A stretch of 24,230 nucleotides of DNA, taken from contig CATILC010000185.1 in assembly GCA_949516455.1 (NCBI GenBank), forward strand, positions 1-24,230, read 5' to 3'. Position 1 is the stretch's first letter. Each line of letters starts with the position of its first letter. The stretch is from Flavobacteriia bacterium. GTDB lineage: Bacteria > Bacteroidota > Bacteroidia > Flavobacteriales > Schleiferiaceae. Made by a program: the position numbers and the translations under genes. Under the pieces are notes generated by a model. It did not search any database. It was not told the DNA's origin and saw nothing but the letters and a program-made list of their open reading frames with translations. Positions 1-7,698 of this stretch are shown here, one piece after another.

Positions 1-2
1 AT

Positions 3-230
3 CTCATTTCCTCCTCAGAATCGATGAACGCGAAAGATGCAATGTATTCCACGGAGGTCTCTGCAAGTTCCTCCGCGGAAAACTACAGTCCGCTTGAAGC
101 ATCTTCATCCATGGGATGGATGGTCGCCTCAGGCATTGGATTCGTCCTTATTCTGGCCTGGATGACCAACAAACTGTACCGATTGAAGCCGCCCGTGGAT
201 ATGATAGACGGTCAGGATGACATCGTCTGA
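3..230 (+). CDS. C-terminal part of an unidentified membrane-anchored protein (5' partial or small ORF)
   Basis: The reading frame is open from the left edge to a TGA at 228-230. The first ATG is at 24, but no stop lies upstream of it in the window, so this may be the tail of a longer gene rather than a complete 68-residue protein. The first 30 residues from that ATG are Ser/Ala-rich. One hydrophobic segment follows (about residues 31-47, from MGWMVASGIGF to LILAW), then a basic NKLYRLK stretch and an acidic tail. This is the pattern of a single membrane span with a short C-terminal tail, cytoplasmic by the positive-inside rule. I do not recognise the family. It ends 62 bases before the helicase gene. 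Coding status is moderately likely; function is unknown. Confidence 0.45.
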   Translation, partial: LISSSESMNAKDAMYSTEVSASSSAENYSPLEASSSMGWMVASGIGFVLILAWMTNKLYRLKPPVDMIDGQDDIV

Positions 231-236
231 AACCCC

Positions 237-269
237 TTGTCGGGGCTGAAGGAGAATAACGCACCTTTG
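237..269 (+). promoter_or_regulatory. Candidate Bacteroidota promoter for the DEAD-box helicase gene
   Basis: TTG at 237-239 is followed after 22 nt by CACCTTTG at 262-269. This is one mismatch from the Bacteroidota -7 element TAnnTTTG, with a spacer inside the 17-23 nt range reported for Flavobacterium. It predicts a start near 274 and a leader of about 20 nt. Only the sequence match supports it. Confidence 0.35.
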
Positions 270-292
270 CAGCCCAACAAACAGTCCCATTT

Positions 293-1744
293 TTGACTTC
301 ATTTCAACACCTTGGTCTCCCAGATTCCCTGCTTGCGGCGATCGAGGACCTCGGATTCGAGACACCCAGCGAGATCCAGCTTGAGTCCATCCCCCTGCTC
401 CTGACAGAAGAAACCGATTTTATCGGACTGGCCCAAACCGGTACGGGAAAAACAGCGGCTTTTGGCCTCCCACTTCTCTCTTACCTCGAAGCGCAGCCCG
501 CAAAGCACACGCAGGCGCTCATCCTTGCACCCACGCGTGAACTTTGCCAGCAGATCACGGATCAGATGCATGCTTTCGCAAAGAACATCTCGGGATTGAA
601 CATCCTCTCTGTGTACGGCGGAGCGGCCATCCAAAATCAACTCAGGGCACTCAAAAAACCCCAACAACTCATTGTGGCCACGCCAGGCCGACTCATCGAC
701 CTGATGGAACGCAAAGCGGTCCATTTAGATCGGCTGTCGCACGTAGTCCTGGACGAAGCTGATGAGATGCTCAATTTTGGATTCAAAGAAGACATCGATC
801 GCATCCTCCAAAATTCGCCTCCTTCTCGTAATACCTGGTTGTTCTCGGCCACCTTGAACCCAGACTTGAAGCGGATCGTAGAGGAATTCATGGACGATCC
901 ACAGGAGGTTCGTCTCAGCAGGCCCAATGAGGTCAACCGCATGATCGAGCACGAATATGCACTGGTCATGCCCAAGAACCGGACAGAGGCCCTTTGCCGT
1001 TTCCTGGACTCCGAGCCCAATATGCGCGGCATCGTGTTCTGCCGCACCAAAATGGACACACAGAAACTGGCGGATGAGCTGGGCCAGCGGGCCTATCGCT
1101 CCGATGCCCTTCACGGTGACCTCAGTCAGGTGCAAAGGGACAGAGTGACCAATAAGTTTCGCCGGCACGAACTGCAGGTACTCATTGCCACTGATGTGGC
1201 TGCTCGCGGACTGGACGTTCAAGACCTGACCCATGTATTTCACTTGAACATCCCCGATGATTTCGCCTATTACACCCACCGTTCGGGTCGAACAGCACGC
1301 GCCGGTAAGACAGGGATCTCCATGGCTCTGCTCGCACCTCGGGATGAATTCAAAATGAACCAACTGAGCAAGAAGCTTCAGATCGAATTCAAAAAGCGAA
1401 GCATCCCCGACGCAAAAGACATTCTCCGTGGTCGGATCCGGAATTGGACCGATCAGATCCTGGACACCGATACGGGAAAAAAGAGGAATCACAAATTGCT
1501 GAACGAAGTATTGGCGCAGCTCGAAGACGTATCGCGAGAGGAGCTCGTACACCGGATGCTCATTCTCGAATTTCAAAAACTCCGTGCCCACAGCGACAAG
1601 GATCTGAATGCCTTCGCTGAAAAACACCACAAACCACGCTTCGGCGGCAAGCCCATGGCAAAGGGAAAAAAGAACTTCCGCAGCAACCTTTCTGCTGGCC
1701 CGGGGGGCAAGAGCAAGAACTTCAAGAAGCGATTCAAAAAATAA
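293..1744 (+). CDS. DEAD-box ATP-dependent RNA helicase
   Basis: A cytoplasmic ATP-driven RNA helicase of superfamily 2, expected to remodel RNA in ribosome assembly, mRNA decay or cold adaptation. The 483 residues carry the full motif set in order: Q motif (FETPSEIQ, 22-29), motif I AQTGTGKT (47-54), PTREL (80-84), TPGR (130-133), DEAD (154-157), SAT (185-187), motif IV around VFCRTK (248-253), ATDVAARGLD (299-308) and HRSGRTARAG (329-338). After about residue 370 there is a helical region and then a basic Gly/Lys/Arg tail typical of RNA-binding extensions. No DbpA-type RNA-binding domain is evident. The start is TTG at 293. The frame is closed by a TAA at 257-259 with no ATG between, and the protein already begins close to the Q motif. 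It stands alone, ahead of the gpmI operon. The family is certain; the subfamily is not. Confidence 0.95.
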   Translation: MTSFQHLGLPDSLLAAIEDLGFETPSEIQLESIPLLLTEETDFIGLAQTGTGKTAAFGLPLLSYLEAQPAKHTQALILAPTRELCQQITDQMHAFAKNISGLNILSVYGGAAIQNQLRALKKPQQLIVATPGRLIDLMERKAVHLDRLSHVVLDEADEMLNFGFKEDIDRILQNSPPSRNTWLFSATLNPDLKRIVEEFMDDPQEVRLSRPNEVNRMIEHEYALVMPKNRTEALCRFLDSEPNMRGIVFCRTKMDTQKLADELGQRAYRSDALHGDLSQVQRDRVTNKFRRHELQVLIATDVAARGLDVQDLTHVFHLNIPDDFAYYTHRSGRTARAGKTGISMALLAPRDEFKMNQLSKKLQIEFKKRSIPDAKDILRGRIRNWTDQILDTDTGKKRNHKLLNEVLAQLEDVSREELVHRMLILEFQKLRAHSDKDLNAFAEKHHKPRFGGKPMAKGKKNFRSNLSAGPGGKSKNFKKRFKK

Positions 1745-1859
1745 TCCCTCAGAGGCAGGACACTGTTTTCTTCCAAGTAAACCCGCAGCAGGGGACTGAT
1801 CATAACTCCCGTAGGAATCCGCTCTTGACGACCCTACAGATCCCACGATCGGACATATT

Positions 1860-1878
1860 GCGCTCACCGGAAGAGCGC
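1860..1878 (+). repeat. Inverted repeat upstream of gpmI
   Basis: GCGCTC (1860-1865) and GAGCGC (1873-1878) form a perfect 6-bp inverted repeat with a 7-nt loop. It ends 9 nt before the candidate -7 element of gpmI, so it covers the place where a -33 element would be expected. No T-tract follows on either strand, so it is not an intrinsic terminator. It could be an operator or simply a chance hairpin in this 164-nt spacer. Confidence 0.3.
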
Positions 1879-1887
1879 AGACCGTCT

Positions 1888-1895
1888 TACTTTTG
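1888..1895 (+). promoter_or_regulatory. Candidate -7 element for the gpmI operon
   Basis: TACTTTTG matches TAnnTTTG exactly and lies 13 nt before the GTG start of gpmI, predicting a transcript leader of under 10 nt. No TTG is present 17-23 nt upstream, so the -33 half is not convincing. It is the only promoter-like signal in the gap between the helicase and gpmI. Confidence 0.4.
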
Positions 1896-1908
1896 ACCCA
1901 CAAATCGT

Positions 1909-3441
1909 GTGAAGCCCGTGGAAAAACAAAGCATGTTGATGATCCTTGATGGCTGGGGAATCGCTGAAAACGAAAAGGTCTCTGCCATTCACAAGGCAAA
2001 AACTCCCTTTGTGGACGGCCTGTACAAAAGCTGTCCGAATACTTCTCTTGAGGCCAGCGGGATCGCAGTCGGACTCCCGGAAGGACAAATGGGGAACAGC
2101 GAGGTCGGGCACATGAATCTGGGCGCCGGCAGGATCGTTTACCAAGAGCTGGAGCGCATCAACCAAAGCATTGCCAGCAAAGAGTTCTTTGAACGACCCG
2201 CCCTTTGCAGCTTCATGCGACAAGCCCAAAAGTCCAATCGCCCGATGCACCTGATGGGCCTGGTCTCAGATGGTGGTGTGCATTCCCATTTGAACCATTT
2301 AAAGGCCCTGTGCACCATGGCCCACTCCTTCGATCTGAGGGAAGTATACATACACGCCTTCACTGATGGGCGCGATTGCGACCCAAAGAGCGGGTTGGGC
2401 CATCTCCAAGACCTTGAACAACACCTCGCATCGACCACTGGAACCATCAGTTCGGTGATCGGCAGGTACTATGCCATGGACAGGGATCGTCGATGGGAAC
2501 GCACACAAAAGGCTTATGAACTGATGGTCCACCGCAAGGGCCGTCCCTTCGAGCGTATTCAGGAGCTGATGAATTCCAGCTACGAAGAAGGGATCACAGA
2601 CGAATTTGTCGAGGCGGCACAACGCAGCATTGGAGGGAAACCATTGCCAGGGATCAAAAACGGGGATTCGGTCATTTGTTTCAACTTCCGAACAGACCGG
2701 GGCCGGCAGATCAGCGAAGTGCTTACCCAAACCGACCAATCAGAGTACGGAATGAAGGCGCTGGACCTGGACTACCTGACCATGACCCGGTACGATGAAT
2801 CATTCAAAGGCATCGAGATCGCGTTTGAGAAAGAAGATCTCCGTGAGACCATTGGAGAAGTCATTTCCAAGGCCGACAGGACTCAGGTGCGCATTGCCGA
2901 AACAGAGAAATATCCCCACGTGACCTTTTTCTTTTCCGGAGGACGGGAGGCGCCCTTCCCTGGCGAACGCAGACTCCTCTGCCCCTCGCCCAAGGTGGCG
3001 ACCTACGACCTGAAACCAGAAATGAGCGCCGATGACATCAAAGAACGGATCGTCCAAGACATATCGGAAAACCAGCCCGATTTCATCTGCCTGAATTTTG
3101 CCAATCCGGACATGGTAGGCCATACAGGGGTCATGGAAGCAGCCGTCAAAGCCTGCGAAACCGTCGATCGCTGTGCAGAACAGGTGGTGAAAAAAGCTAT
3201 CGATGCAGGCTATTCCATCATCATTCTGGCCGACCACGGAAATGCCGACAGAATGAAAAATCCAGATGGCAGTCCACACACAGCTCATACGACCCGGCCC
3301 GTACCTTGTTTTCTTTTGGGGGCCGGAACAGAAACACGAACTTTGCGCAATGGCGTTTTGGGGGATGTAGCGCCCACTCTGCTTGAATTGATGGAGATCG
3401 ATGTACCCGATGCCATGACAGGAAAAAGCCTATTGATATGA
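1909..3441 (+). CDS. gpmI: 2,3-bisphosphoglycerate-independent phosphoglycerate mutase
   Basis: Interconverts 3-phosphoglycerate and 2-phosphoglycerate in glycolysis and gluconeogenesis through a phosphoserine intermediate, using two metal ions (usually Mn) in the cytoplasm. The 510 residues match the usual family length. Visible signatures: LMILDGWG at the N-terminus with metal ligand Asp14; the catalytic serine in MGNSEVGHMNLGAGR (Ser64); SDGGVHSH (120-127); TDGRD (152-156); GRYYAMDRD (185-193); FNFRTDRGRQ (258-267); NFANPDMVGHTG (396-407); ADHGNAD (441-447); and HTAHT (457-461). The start is GTG at 1909. The next ATG (1933) would begin directly at LMILDGWG and remove residues that homologues usually have. 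It is the first gene of a four-gene run. Its last codon and TGA overlap the ATG of the next gene (ATGA, 3438-3441), so the two are probably translationally coupled. Confidence 0.97.
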   Translation: MKPVEKQSMLMILDGWGIAENEKVSAIHKAKTPFVDGLYKSCPNTSLEASGIAVGLPEGQMGNSEVGHMNLGAGRIVYQELERINQSIASKEFFERPALCSFMRQAQKSNRPMHLMGLVSDGGVHSHLNHLKALCTMAHSFDLREVYIHAFTDGRDCDPKSGLGHLQDLEQHLASTTGTISSVIGRYYAMDRDRRWERTQKAYELMVHRKGRPFERIQELMNSSYEEGITDEFVEAAQRSIGGKPLPGIKNGDSVICFNFRTDRGRQISEVLTQTDQSEYGMKALDLDYLTMTRYDESFKGIEIAFEKEDLRETIGEVISKADRTQVRIAETEKYPHVTFFFSGGREAPFPGERRLLCPSPKVATYDLKPEMSADDIKERIVQDISENQPDFICLNFANPDMVGHTGVMEAAVKACETVDRCAEQVVKKAIDAGYSIIILADHGNADRMKNPDGSPHTAHTTRPVPCFLLGAGTETRTLRNGVLGDVAPTLLELMEIDVPDAMTGKSLLI

Positions 3442-3860
3442 TCCCGCAGGATTCCAAGATCATCGCCGTGGACTTTGACGGCACCATTGCCGAGGACCGC
3501 TATCCGGGCATCGGCAAACCCATGCCCTTTGCATTTGAAACCTTGAAGATGCTTCAGGGCGACGGACACCGCCTTATTCTATGGACTTACCGAACGGGCA
3601 AAAAACTCAATGAAGCCGTGGAATTTTGCAGAGAACACGGCATCGAATTCTATGCAGTGAACAAGGGCTTTCCCGAGGAGGATATGCAGCACCCGGATAC
3701 GGGTCGGAAGATCCATGCAGACCTGTTCATTGACGATCGCAACTTCGGTGGCTTTCCCGGCTGGGGCGTCATCTACCAAAAGTTGAGCCCTGAAAACAGA
3801 AAAATCGAGCTCGAGGAGAAGCAGAAGAGACGCCGCGGCTTTTTCGGTCGGAGAAGATGA
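3438..3860 (+). CDS. Capless HAD-like phosphatase/hydrolase
   Basis: A small 140-residue protein with HAD-superfamily phosphatase motifs. Motif I is DFDGT (12-16), with the nucleophile Asp12 and the acid/base Asp14. Thr50 in LILWTYR is the motif II position. A Lys near residue 91 could serve as motif III, and IDDRN (98-102) gives the motif IV acidic pair. No cap insertion is present. This resembles the short Bacteroidota HAD family represented by the Bacteroides BT0820 structure, whose physiological substrate I do not know. The C-terminus is a Lys/Arg-rich tail ending in RRGFFGRRR. It overlaps gpmI upstream and map downstream, each by ATGA. The coupling suggests a housekeeping role, but the substrate cannot be read from the sequence. 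Confidence 0.85.
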   Translation: MIPQDSKIIAVDFDGTIAEDRYPGIGKPMPFAFETLKMLQGDGHRLILWTYRTGKKLNEAVEFCREHGIEFYAVNKGFPEEDMQHPDTGRKIHADLFIDDRNFGGFPGWGVIYQKLSPENRKIELEEKQKRRRGFFGRRR

Positions 3861-4654
3861 TCCGTTACAAAACAGATGAGCAGATCGAGATCATGCGGCA
3901 GAGCGCCCTTTTGGTCTCCGATACCTTGGGCATGCTGGCCGGATTGGTGGCCCCAGGCGTGAGCCCTCTTCATCTGGACAAGAAGGCAGAAGAATTCATT
4001 CGAGACATGGGTGGGGCTCCGGGCTTTCTGGGACTGTACAACTGTCCGAGCACTCTGCTCACATCGGTCAATGAACAGGTCGTCCACGGGATCCCAACAG
4101 ACAAACCGCTGCAGGACGGAGACATCGTATCCATCGATTGCGGTGTGTTCATGGGTGGATACTACGGAGATCACGCCTTCACCTTTACCGTGGGCGAAGT
4201 GGAAGCAAAAACCCGGAAACTGCTGGAAGTCACCTATGAGTGTCTGATGAAAGGCATTGAACAATGTAAAGAAGGCAACCGCATCGGAGACATTGGTCAT
4301 GCAGTGGAAACCCATGCTACGGACCATGGCTATGGTGTTGTGCGCGAATTGGTCGGACACGGACTTGGAACCCAGTTGCATGAAGATCCGCAGGTACCCA
4401 ATTTTGGCAGGCAAGGAAAAGGAAAAAAGATCAAAGACGGTCTGACCGTGGCCATAGAACCCATGATCAATATGGGCACCCACCGGGTCAAGCAACTTGC
4501 AGATGGCTGGACGATCGTTACCGCTGATGGTCTTCCAAGCGCGCATTTTGAACACGATGTGGCCGTGGTGAATGGTGCACCCGAGATCCTGTCCTCCTTT
4601 GAACCCATTTTCGAGGTGATCGGAAATCCATTCGAGAAAAAAAGCGAAGCATGA
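3857..4654 (+). CDS. map: Type I methionine aminopeptidase
   Basis: Removes the initiator methionine from nascent proteins in the cytoplasm, using two divalent metals. The 265 residues match the E. coli type Ia enzyme, with every catalytic position shifted by three: His78 (VVHGIPTD), Asp94 (SIDCG), Asp105 (YGDHAFTF), His168 (GHGLG), Glu201 (IEPM) and Glu232 (FEHDV). There is no N-terminal zinc-finger or SH3-linker extension, so this is type Ia. The ATG at 3857 overlaps the stop of the HAD gene, and the TGA overlaps the start of the methyltransferase (ATGA in both cases). The gene is therefore embedded in the gpmI operon. Confidence 0.97.
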   Translation: MIRYKTDEQIEIMRQSALLVSDTLGMLAGLVAPGVSPLHLDKKAEEFIRDMGGAPGFLGLYNCPSTLLTSVNEQVVHGIPTDKPLQDGDIVSIDCGVFMGGYYGDHAFTFTVGEVEAKTRKLLEVTYECLMKGIEQCKEGNRIGDIGHAVETHATDHGYGVVRELVGHGLGTQLHEDPQVPNFGRQGKGKKIKDGLTVAIEPMINMGTHRVKQLADGWTIVTADGLPSAHFEHDVAVVNGAPEILSSFEPIFEVIGNPFEKKSEA

Positions 4655-5427
4655 GTCTTTATCGCCTCGCGCTGAACCATATCCCGCGTCCCCTGCTCAT
4701 CCGACTGAGCTATGTTTTCAAGTGGATCGCGCCCCTCTTTCTGTCGGGAGATCGCTTTGAGGATCCGATCGACGGAAAGACCTATCGAAAACTACTGCCC
4801 TACGGCTACGGAAAGGTGCAACGTCCAAATGCCCTCTCTCCTTCCTCCCACTCCCTGGAAAGGCACCGATTGCTTTGGCTGTATTTGAAAAGGGAAACGG
4901 ATTTTTTTGAAAGAAAGAGAAGCCTCCTGCACATAGCACCCGAACAGTGTTTTTTGGATCTGTTCCGCAAGATGGAACAACTCGAATACCTCACGGCCGA
5001 TCTCAATTCCCCGATCGCCGACATCTCATTGGATGTGCAACAGATGCCCTTCGAGGAGGACTGCTTCGACATGATCCTTTGCAATCATGTGTTGGAACAC
5101 GTTCCCGATGACCGAAAAGCCATGCGAGAGATCTTGAGGGTCCTGCGTCCCGAAGGCCTGGCCATCATGCAGGTGCCTCAAAGATTTGATTGGGAAAAGA
5201 CCCTGGAAGATCCGAGCATCACGGATCGAGCGGAACGGGAACGGCTTTTTGGCCAATACGATCACCTGAGGATGTACGGCATGGATTATCCTAAGCGGCT
5301 GCAGGAAGAGGGCTTCGAAGTGGAGATCTATGACATCTCCGCGCATCTTAGAGAAGAAGAATTCACGCGCTTTGCCCTTCCGAAGAACGAGATGTTGTAC
5401 ATCTGCCGGAAGGCAAGGAACAACTAA
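4651..5427 (+). CDS. Class I SAM-dependent methyltransferase with a degenerate N-terminal zinc ribbon
   Basis: A 258-residue methyltransferase of the Methyltransf_11/25 type. The SAM-binding core begins at LLHIAPEQ (92-99), which replaces the classical glycine-rich loop. It continues through TADLNSPIADISLDVQQMPF (115-134), DMILCNHVLEHV (140-151) and ILRVLRPEGLAIMQVP (161-176). As I recall close relatives, they start with a small zinc ribbon of form CPxC...LPYG...CPxC-SLERHR. Here the same frame reads DPID (38-41), LLPYG (48-52) and SPSS (63-66) before SLERHRLLWLYL. All four cysteines are therefore absent although the rest is kept. The substrate is unknown. It is the last gene of the gpmI operon; its TAA overlaps by 4 nt the stop of the opposing TPR gene, and no terminator is visible between them. 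Confidence 0.88.
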   Translation: MSLYRLALNHIPRPLLIRLSYVFKWIAPLFLSGDRFEDPIDGKTYRKLLPYGYGKVQRPNALSPSSHSLERHRLLWLYLKRETDFFERKRSLLHIAPEQCFLDLFRKMEQLEYLTADLNSPIADISLDVQQMPFEEDCFDMILCNHVLEHVPDDRKAMREILRVLRPEGLAIMQVPQRFDWEKTLEDPSITDRAERERLFGQYDHLRMYGMDYPKRLQEEGFEVEIYDISAHLREEEFTRFALPKNEMLYICRKARNN

Positions 5428-6905
5428 TTCATAGCTTCCAGTCGGGTGCGCGCCTTTTGTTGCAGCGATTCGAAATAGGCAAAACCGTCCTGCTCCAGCA
5501 CCTTCCCGAAACGACGCTTCGCCTCATTGTCATTCCCCTCTGCGGCGAAGATGCGTCCGGAAAAAAGCCAGGATTGGGCGCAGCCAAAACTGTTTCTCTC
5601 GCAGAGCTGCAATGCCTGTTCAAATGAAGCTTTGGCCGCCTCCATTCTCCCCATCCGGAATTCGATCAGACCTCTTCGGTGGTGATAGGCCATTCGGTCC
5701 GAAGAGCTGCGCAAGGCCGAACGAATGCCAGGGTCGTCCAAAATGCTCATGGCCTGCTCGTCGTACCCTCCATCGTACAATAGCCCCACTCTGATGAGTG
5801 AGAGCGCTTGGGGATCCTTCAGGTCTTCTTCAGCTTGTCGATCCATATCGGAACGAACGGGCAGACTGCGGGCTTGTTTCAGCATTTCGATGCCCGTGGC
5901 GGGCAGGTCAGCCAAAGCGCAATGCCAATAGAGATAGCGGTAAGCGGCCTTCTTGTGGTTGTCTCCCTTGTAGCGATTCAGATAGCGGTAGAAATGATCA
6001 CTCGCAGTTGGATCTTGCTTGTTCAAGAGCGCTTTTCCTGTGACCAGATCCATCAATGGATAGACCGTCCTTCCACTGATCTTTGAATTGCGCAAAAGAA
6101 GTTCGAGCGCCCGCTCGTGTTCTCCTCGCTGCTGAAGCTGGAGCACCTGCATATAGGTGAAAAACGAACTTGTTTCGACAGAAATGCCATGGTCCGAAAG
6201 CAGCACCCGACTGTCTTCAAAGAGCTGGTATCGGATCATGCAGCTCATGTAGGCATACTCCGGAAAGAAGAACGGGTCTTCTCGCAGACGCTCGTCCTCC
6301 ATGGCCTCTTCGACCAATTGCTTCCCCCGGGCAACAGAACCGTCCAAGCCGATCAGCCGTACGAAGAAGCGGTAGTTCTCTGGTAAGCTGCCAATGGTCA
6401 TTTCGAATATCCCCTTTCCATACTTGACCATGGGATGGTTCGGAGCGAGCTTCAAGGCCCGATTCAGCGCTTTCCAAGACCTGTAACCGTGAAGGGCCAT
6501 GCCCCAGCGGCTGCCATATTTGAGCTCTAGAAAGGCTTTGATCAGATGCAGTTCCGCAGCAGCCATGTGGGTGCGCAGCTGTTCTGACGGACCCTTGCTT
6601 ATCCGTTCGAGCTGAGCATCAAAAAATTGCTCATGCGCCAAATAGGCCCCCTGATGATCGGGGATATAGGCACTGAAAAAGGCCCAGCGAGCGCCCAGCA
6701 ATGCGAGATACAGATTTTCCTCCTGCCCAGAAGACAAGGCTGTCAACTCTTGAGAAGCTGAATGCAATTTTAGATCGAGAATGTCCTGATGCAAGCCGAC
6801 CAATGGATCAGCGGCCTCCCAGCGGCCCTGACCTTCGATCCCCAAGGATGCACATATGAAGAGGGTGCAGAGAAAAACACTTCTGTGCACGTTGGAGAAG
6901 CCCAA
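5424..6905 (-). CDS. Exported TPR-repeat protein
   Basis: A 493-residue protein built largely of helical repeats. The C-terminal part (from about GLIEFRMGRMEAAKASFEQAL onward) reads as two clear tetratricopeptide units, and earlier segments (for example around MALHGYRSWKALNRALKLAPNHP) look like diverged ones. The N-terminus is a signal peptide (HRSVFLCTLFICASLGIEG), so the protein is probably periplasmic or envelope-associated. It most likely acts as a scaffold; no catalytic motif is visible. The longest start is TTG at 6905. A GTG at 6890 gives a more compact signal peptide and is an equally good choice. It begins 9 nt after the zinc-ribbon-like gene, so it is likely co-transcribed with that gene and the Nif3 gene. 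Its stop overlaps the stop of the convergent methyltransferase (CTAA, 5424-5427). Confidence 0.8.
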   Translation of the reverse strand: MGFSNVHRSVFLCTLFICASLGIEGQGRWEAADPLVGLHQDILDLKLHSASQELTALSSGQEENLYLALLGARWAFFSAYIPDHQGAYLAHEQFFDAQLERISKGPSEQLRTHMAAAELHLIKAFLELKYGSRWGMALHGYRSWKALNRALKLAPNHPMVKYGKGIFEMTIGSLPENYRFFVRLIGLDGSVARGKQLVEEAMEDERLREDPFFFPEYAYMSCMIRYQLFEDSRVLLSDHGISVETSSFFTYMQVLQLQQRGEHERALELLLRNSKISGRTVYPLMDLVTGKALLNKQDPTASDHFYRYLNRYKGDNHKKAAYRYLYWHCALADLPATGIEMLKQARSLPVRSDMDRQAEEDLKDPQALSLIRVGLLYDGGYDEQAMSILDDPGIRSALRSSSDRMAYHHRRGLIEFRMGRMEAAKASFEQALQLCERNSFGCAQSWLFSGRIFAAEGNDNEAKRRFGKVLEQDGFAYFESLQQKARTRLEAMN

Positions 6906-6914
6906 GGCGGATCT

Positions 6915-7697
6915 TTAACCGACCAGTTCCTTGAACAGACCCTCCATGCGCTCTTTTTCCTCGGCAGCCAACTCGGGGTCGACCAAAATGCGCCCGCTGT
7001 GCTCGTCGGTGATGATCTTCCGGCGCGCCGCGATCTCCATTTGTCTTTGCGGTGGAATGGTGAAAAAGGATCCACCCGAAGCGCCTCGATCCACTGCCAC
7101 AACGGCCAGGCCATTGCGCGAGTTGTCCCGAATTCGGCGATAGGCCTTCAGCAAGCGGTCATCCAGCTTCTTGCCATAATCCTTCGATACTTTGATCAGC
7201 GCCTCTTCCTCCGTTTTGGTCTCTTCGAGGATGGTGTTGAGCTCATTCTTCTTGTGGTTGAGATGATCCACACGTGACTGCAGCTTTTCTTTGACCTCAT
7301 CGCACTGCTCGGTTTTCTGTTCCAATTGGAACTTGTGCTCCTTGATGCGCTTTTCTGCAAGCTGGATCTCGAGTTCCTGGAATTCCATTTCCTTGGAGAT
7401 CGCATTGAATTCGCGGTTGTTGCGCACGTTTTTCTGCTGCTCGTCGTACTTCGCGATCTTCGTCTCGCACTCTTTGATCAGTTGCTTCTTGGATTTAACC
7501 GCATCCTCCTGCACCTTGATGTCGTCCTCCATCTTTTGCACGCGCACTTTCATTCCATCTATCTCATCCTCGAGATCTTCAACTTCCAATGGGAGCTCTC
7601 CACGAACATTGCGGATCTTGTCTAACTCCGATTCGATCAGTTGCAGATCATAAAGCATTCTCAACTTGTCTTCAACGGAAATCTCTTTTTTGCTCAT
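6915..7697 (-). CDS. Coiled-coil protein of the C4 zinc-ribbon (zf-RING_7/CT398) family, lacking the zinc cysteines
   Basis: A 260-residue protein. Residues about 10-185 form a long charged antiparallel-type coiled coil (repeated Lys/Glu heptads). A compact C-terminal domain follows, with the family landmarks NGLAVV, GGSFFTIPPQRQMEI and HSGRILVDP. In the canonical zinc ribbon this reads CGGC...IPPQ...CxxCGRIL. Here the four metal positions are Ser207, Ser210, Asp231 and Ser234, so tetrathiolate zinc binding is not possible. The start is ATG at 7697 (MSKKEISVEDKL). An upstream extension to 7787 would run inside the Nif3 gene and was not used. The gene follows Nif3 with a 1-nt gap, a pairing that recurs in Bacteroidota. 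Its function is unknown; relatives are thought to be nucleic-acid- or protein-binding. Confidence 0.9.
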   Translation of the reverse strand: MSKKEISVEDKLRMLYDLQLIESELDKIRNVRGELPLEVEDLEDEIDGMKVRVQKMEDDIKVQEDAVKSKKQLIKECETKIAKYDEQQKNVRNNREFNAISKEMEFQELEIQLAEKRIKEHKFQLEQKTEQCDEVKEKLQSRVDHLNHKKNELNTILEETKTEEEALIKVSKDYGKKLDDRLLKAYRRIRDNSRNGLAVVAVDRGASGGSFFTIPPQRQMEIAARRKIITDEHSGRILVDPELAAEEKERMEGLFKELVG

Positions 7698-7698
7698 G

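Noticed and set aside
233..247. CCCC-TTGTC-GGGG hairpin after the first ORF as a terminator
   Set aside because: It has a four-base stem and no T-run; it overlaps the candidate -33 element of the helicase promoter.
725..1999. 424-codon minus-strand ORF opposite the DEAD-box helicase
   Set aside because: It is antisense to a certain gene, has no recognisable domain, and runs past the gpmI start.
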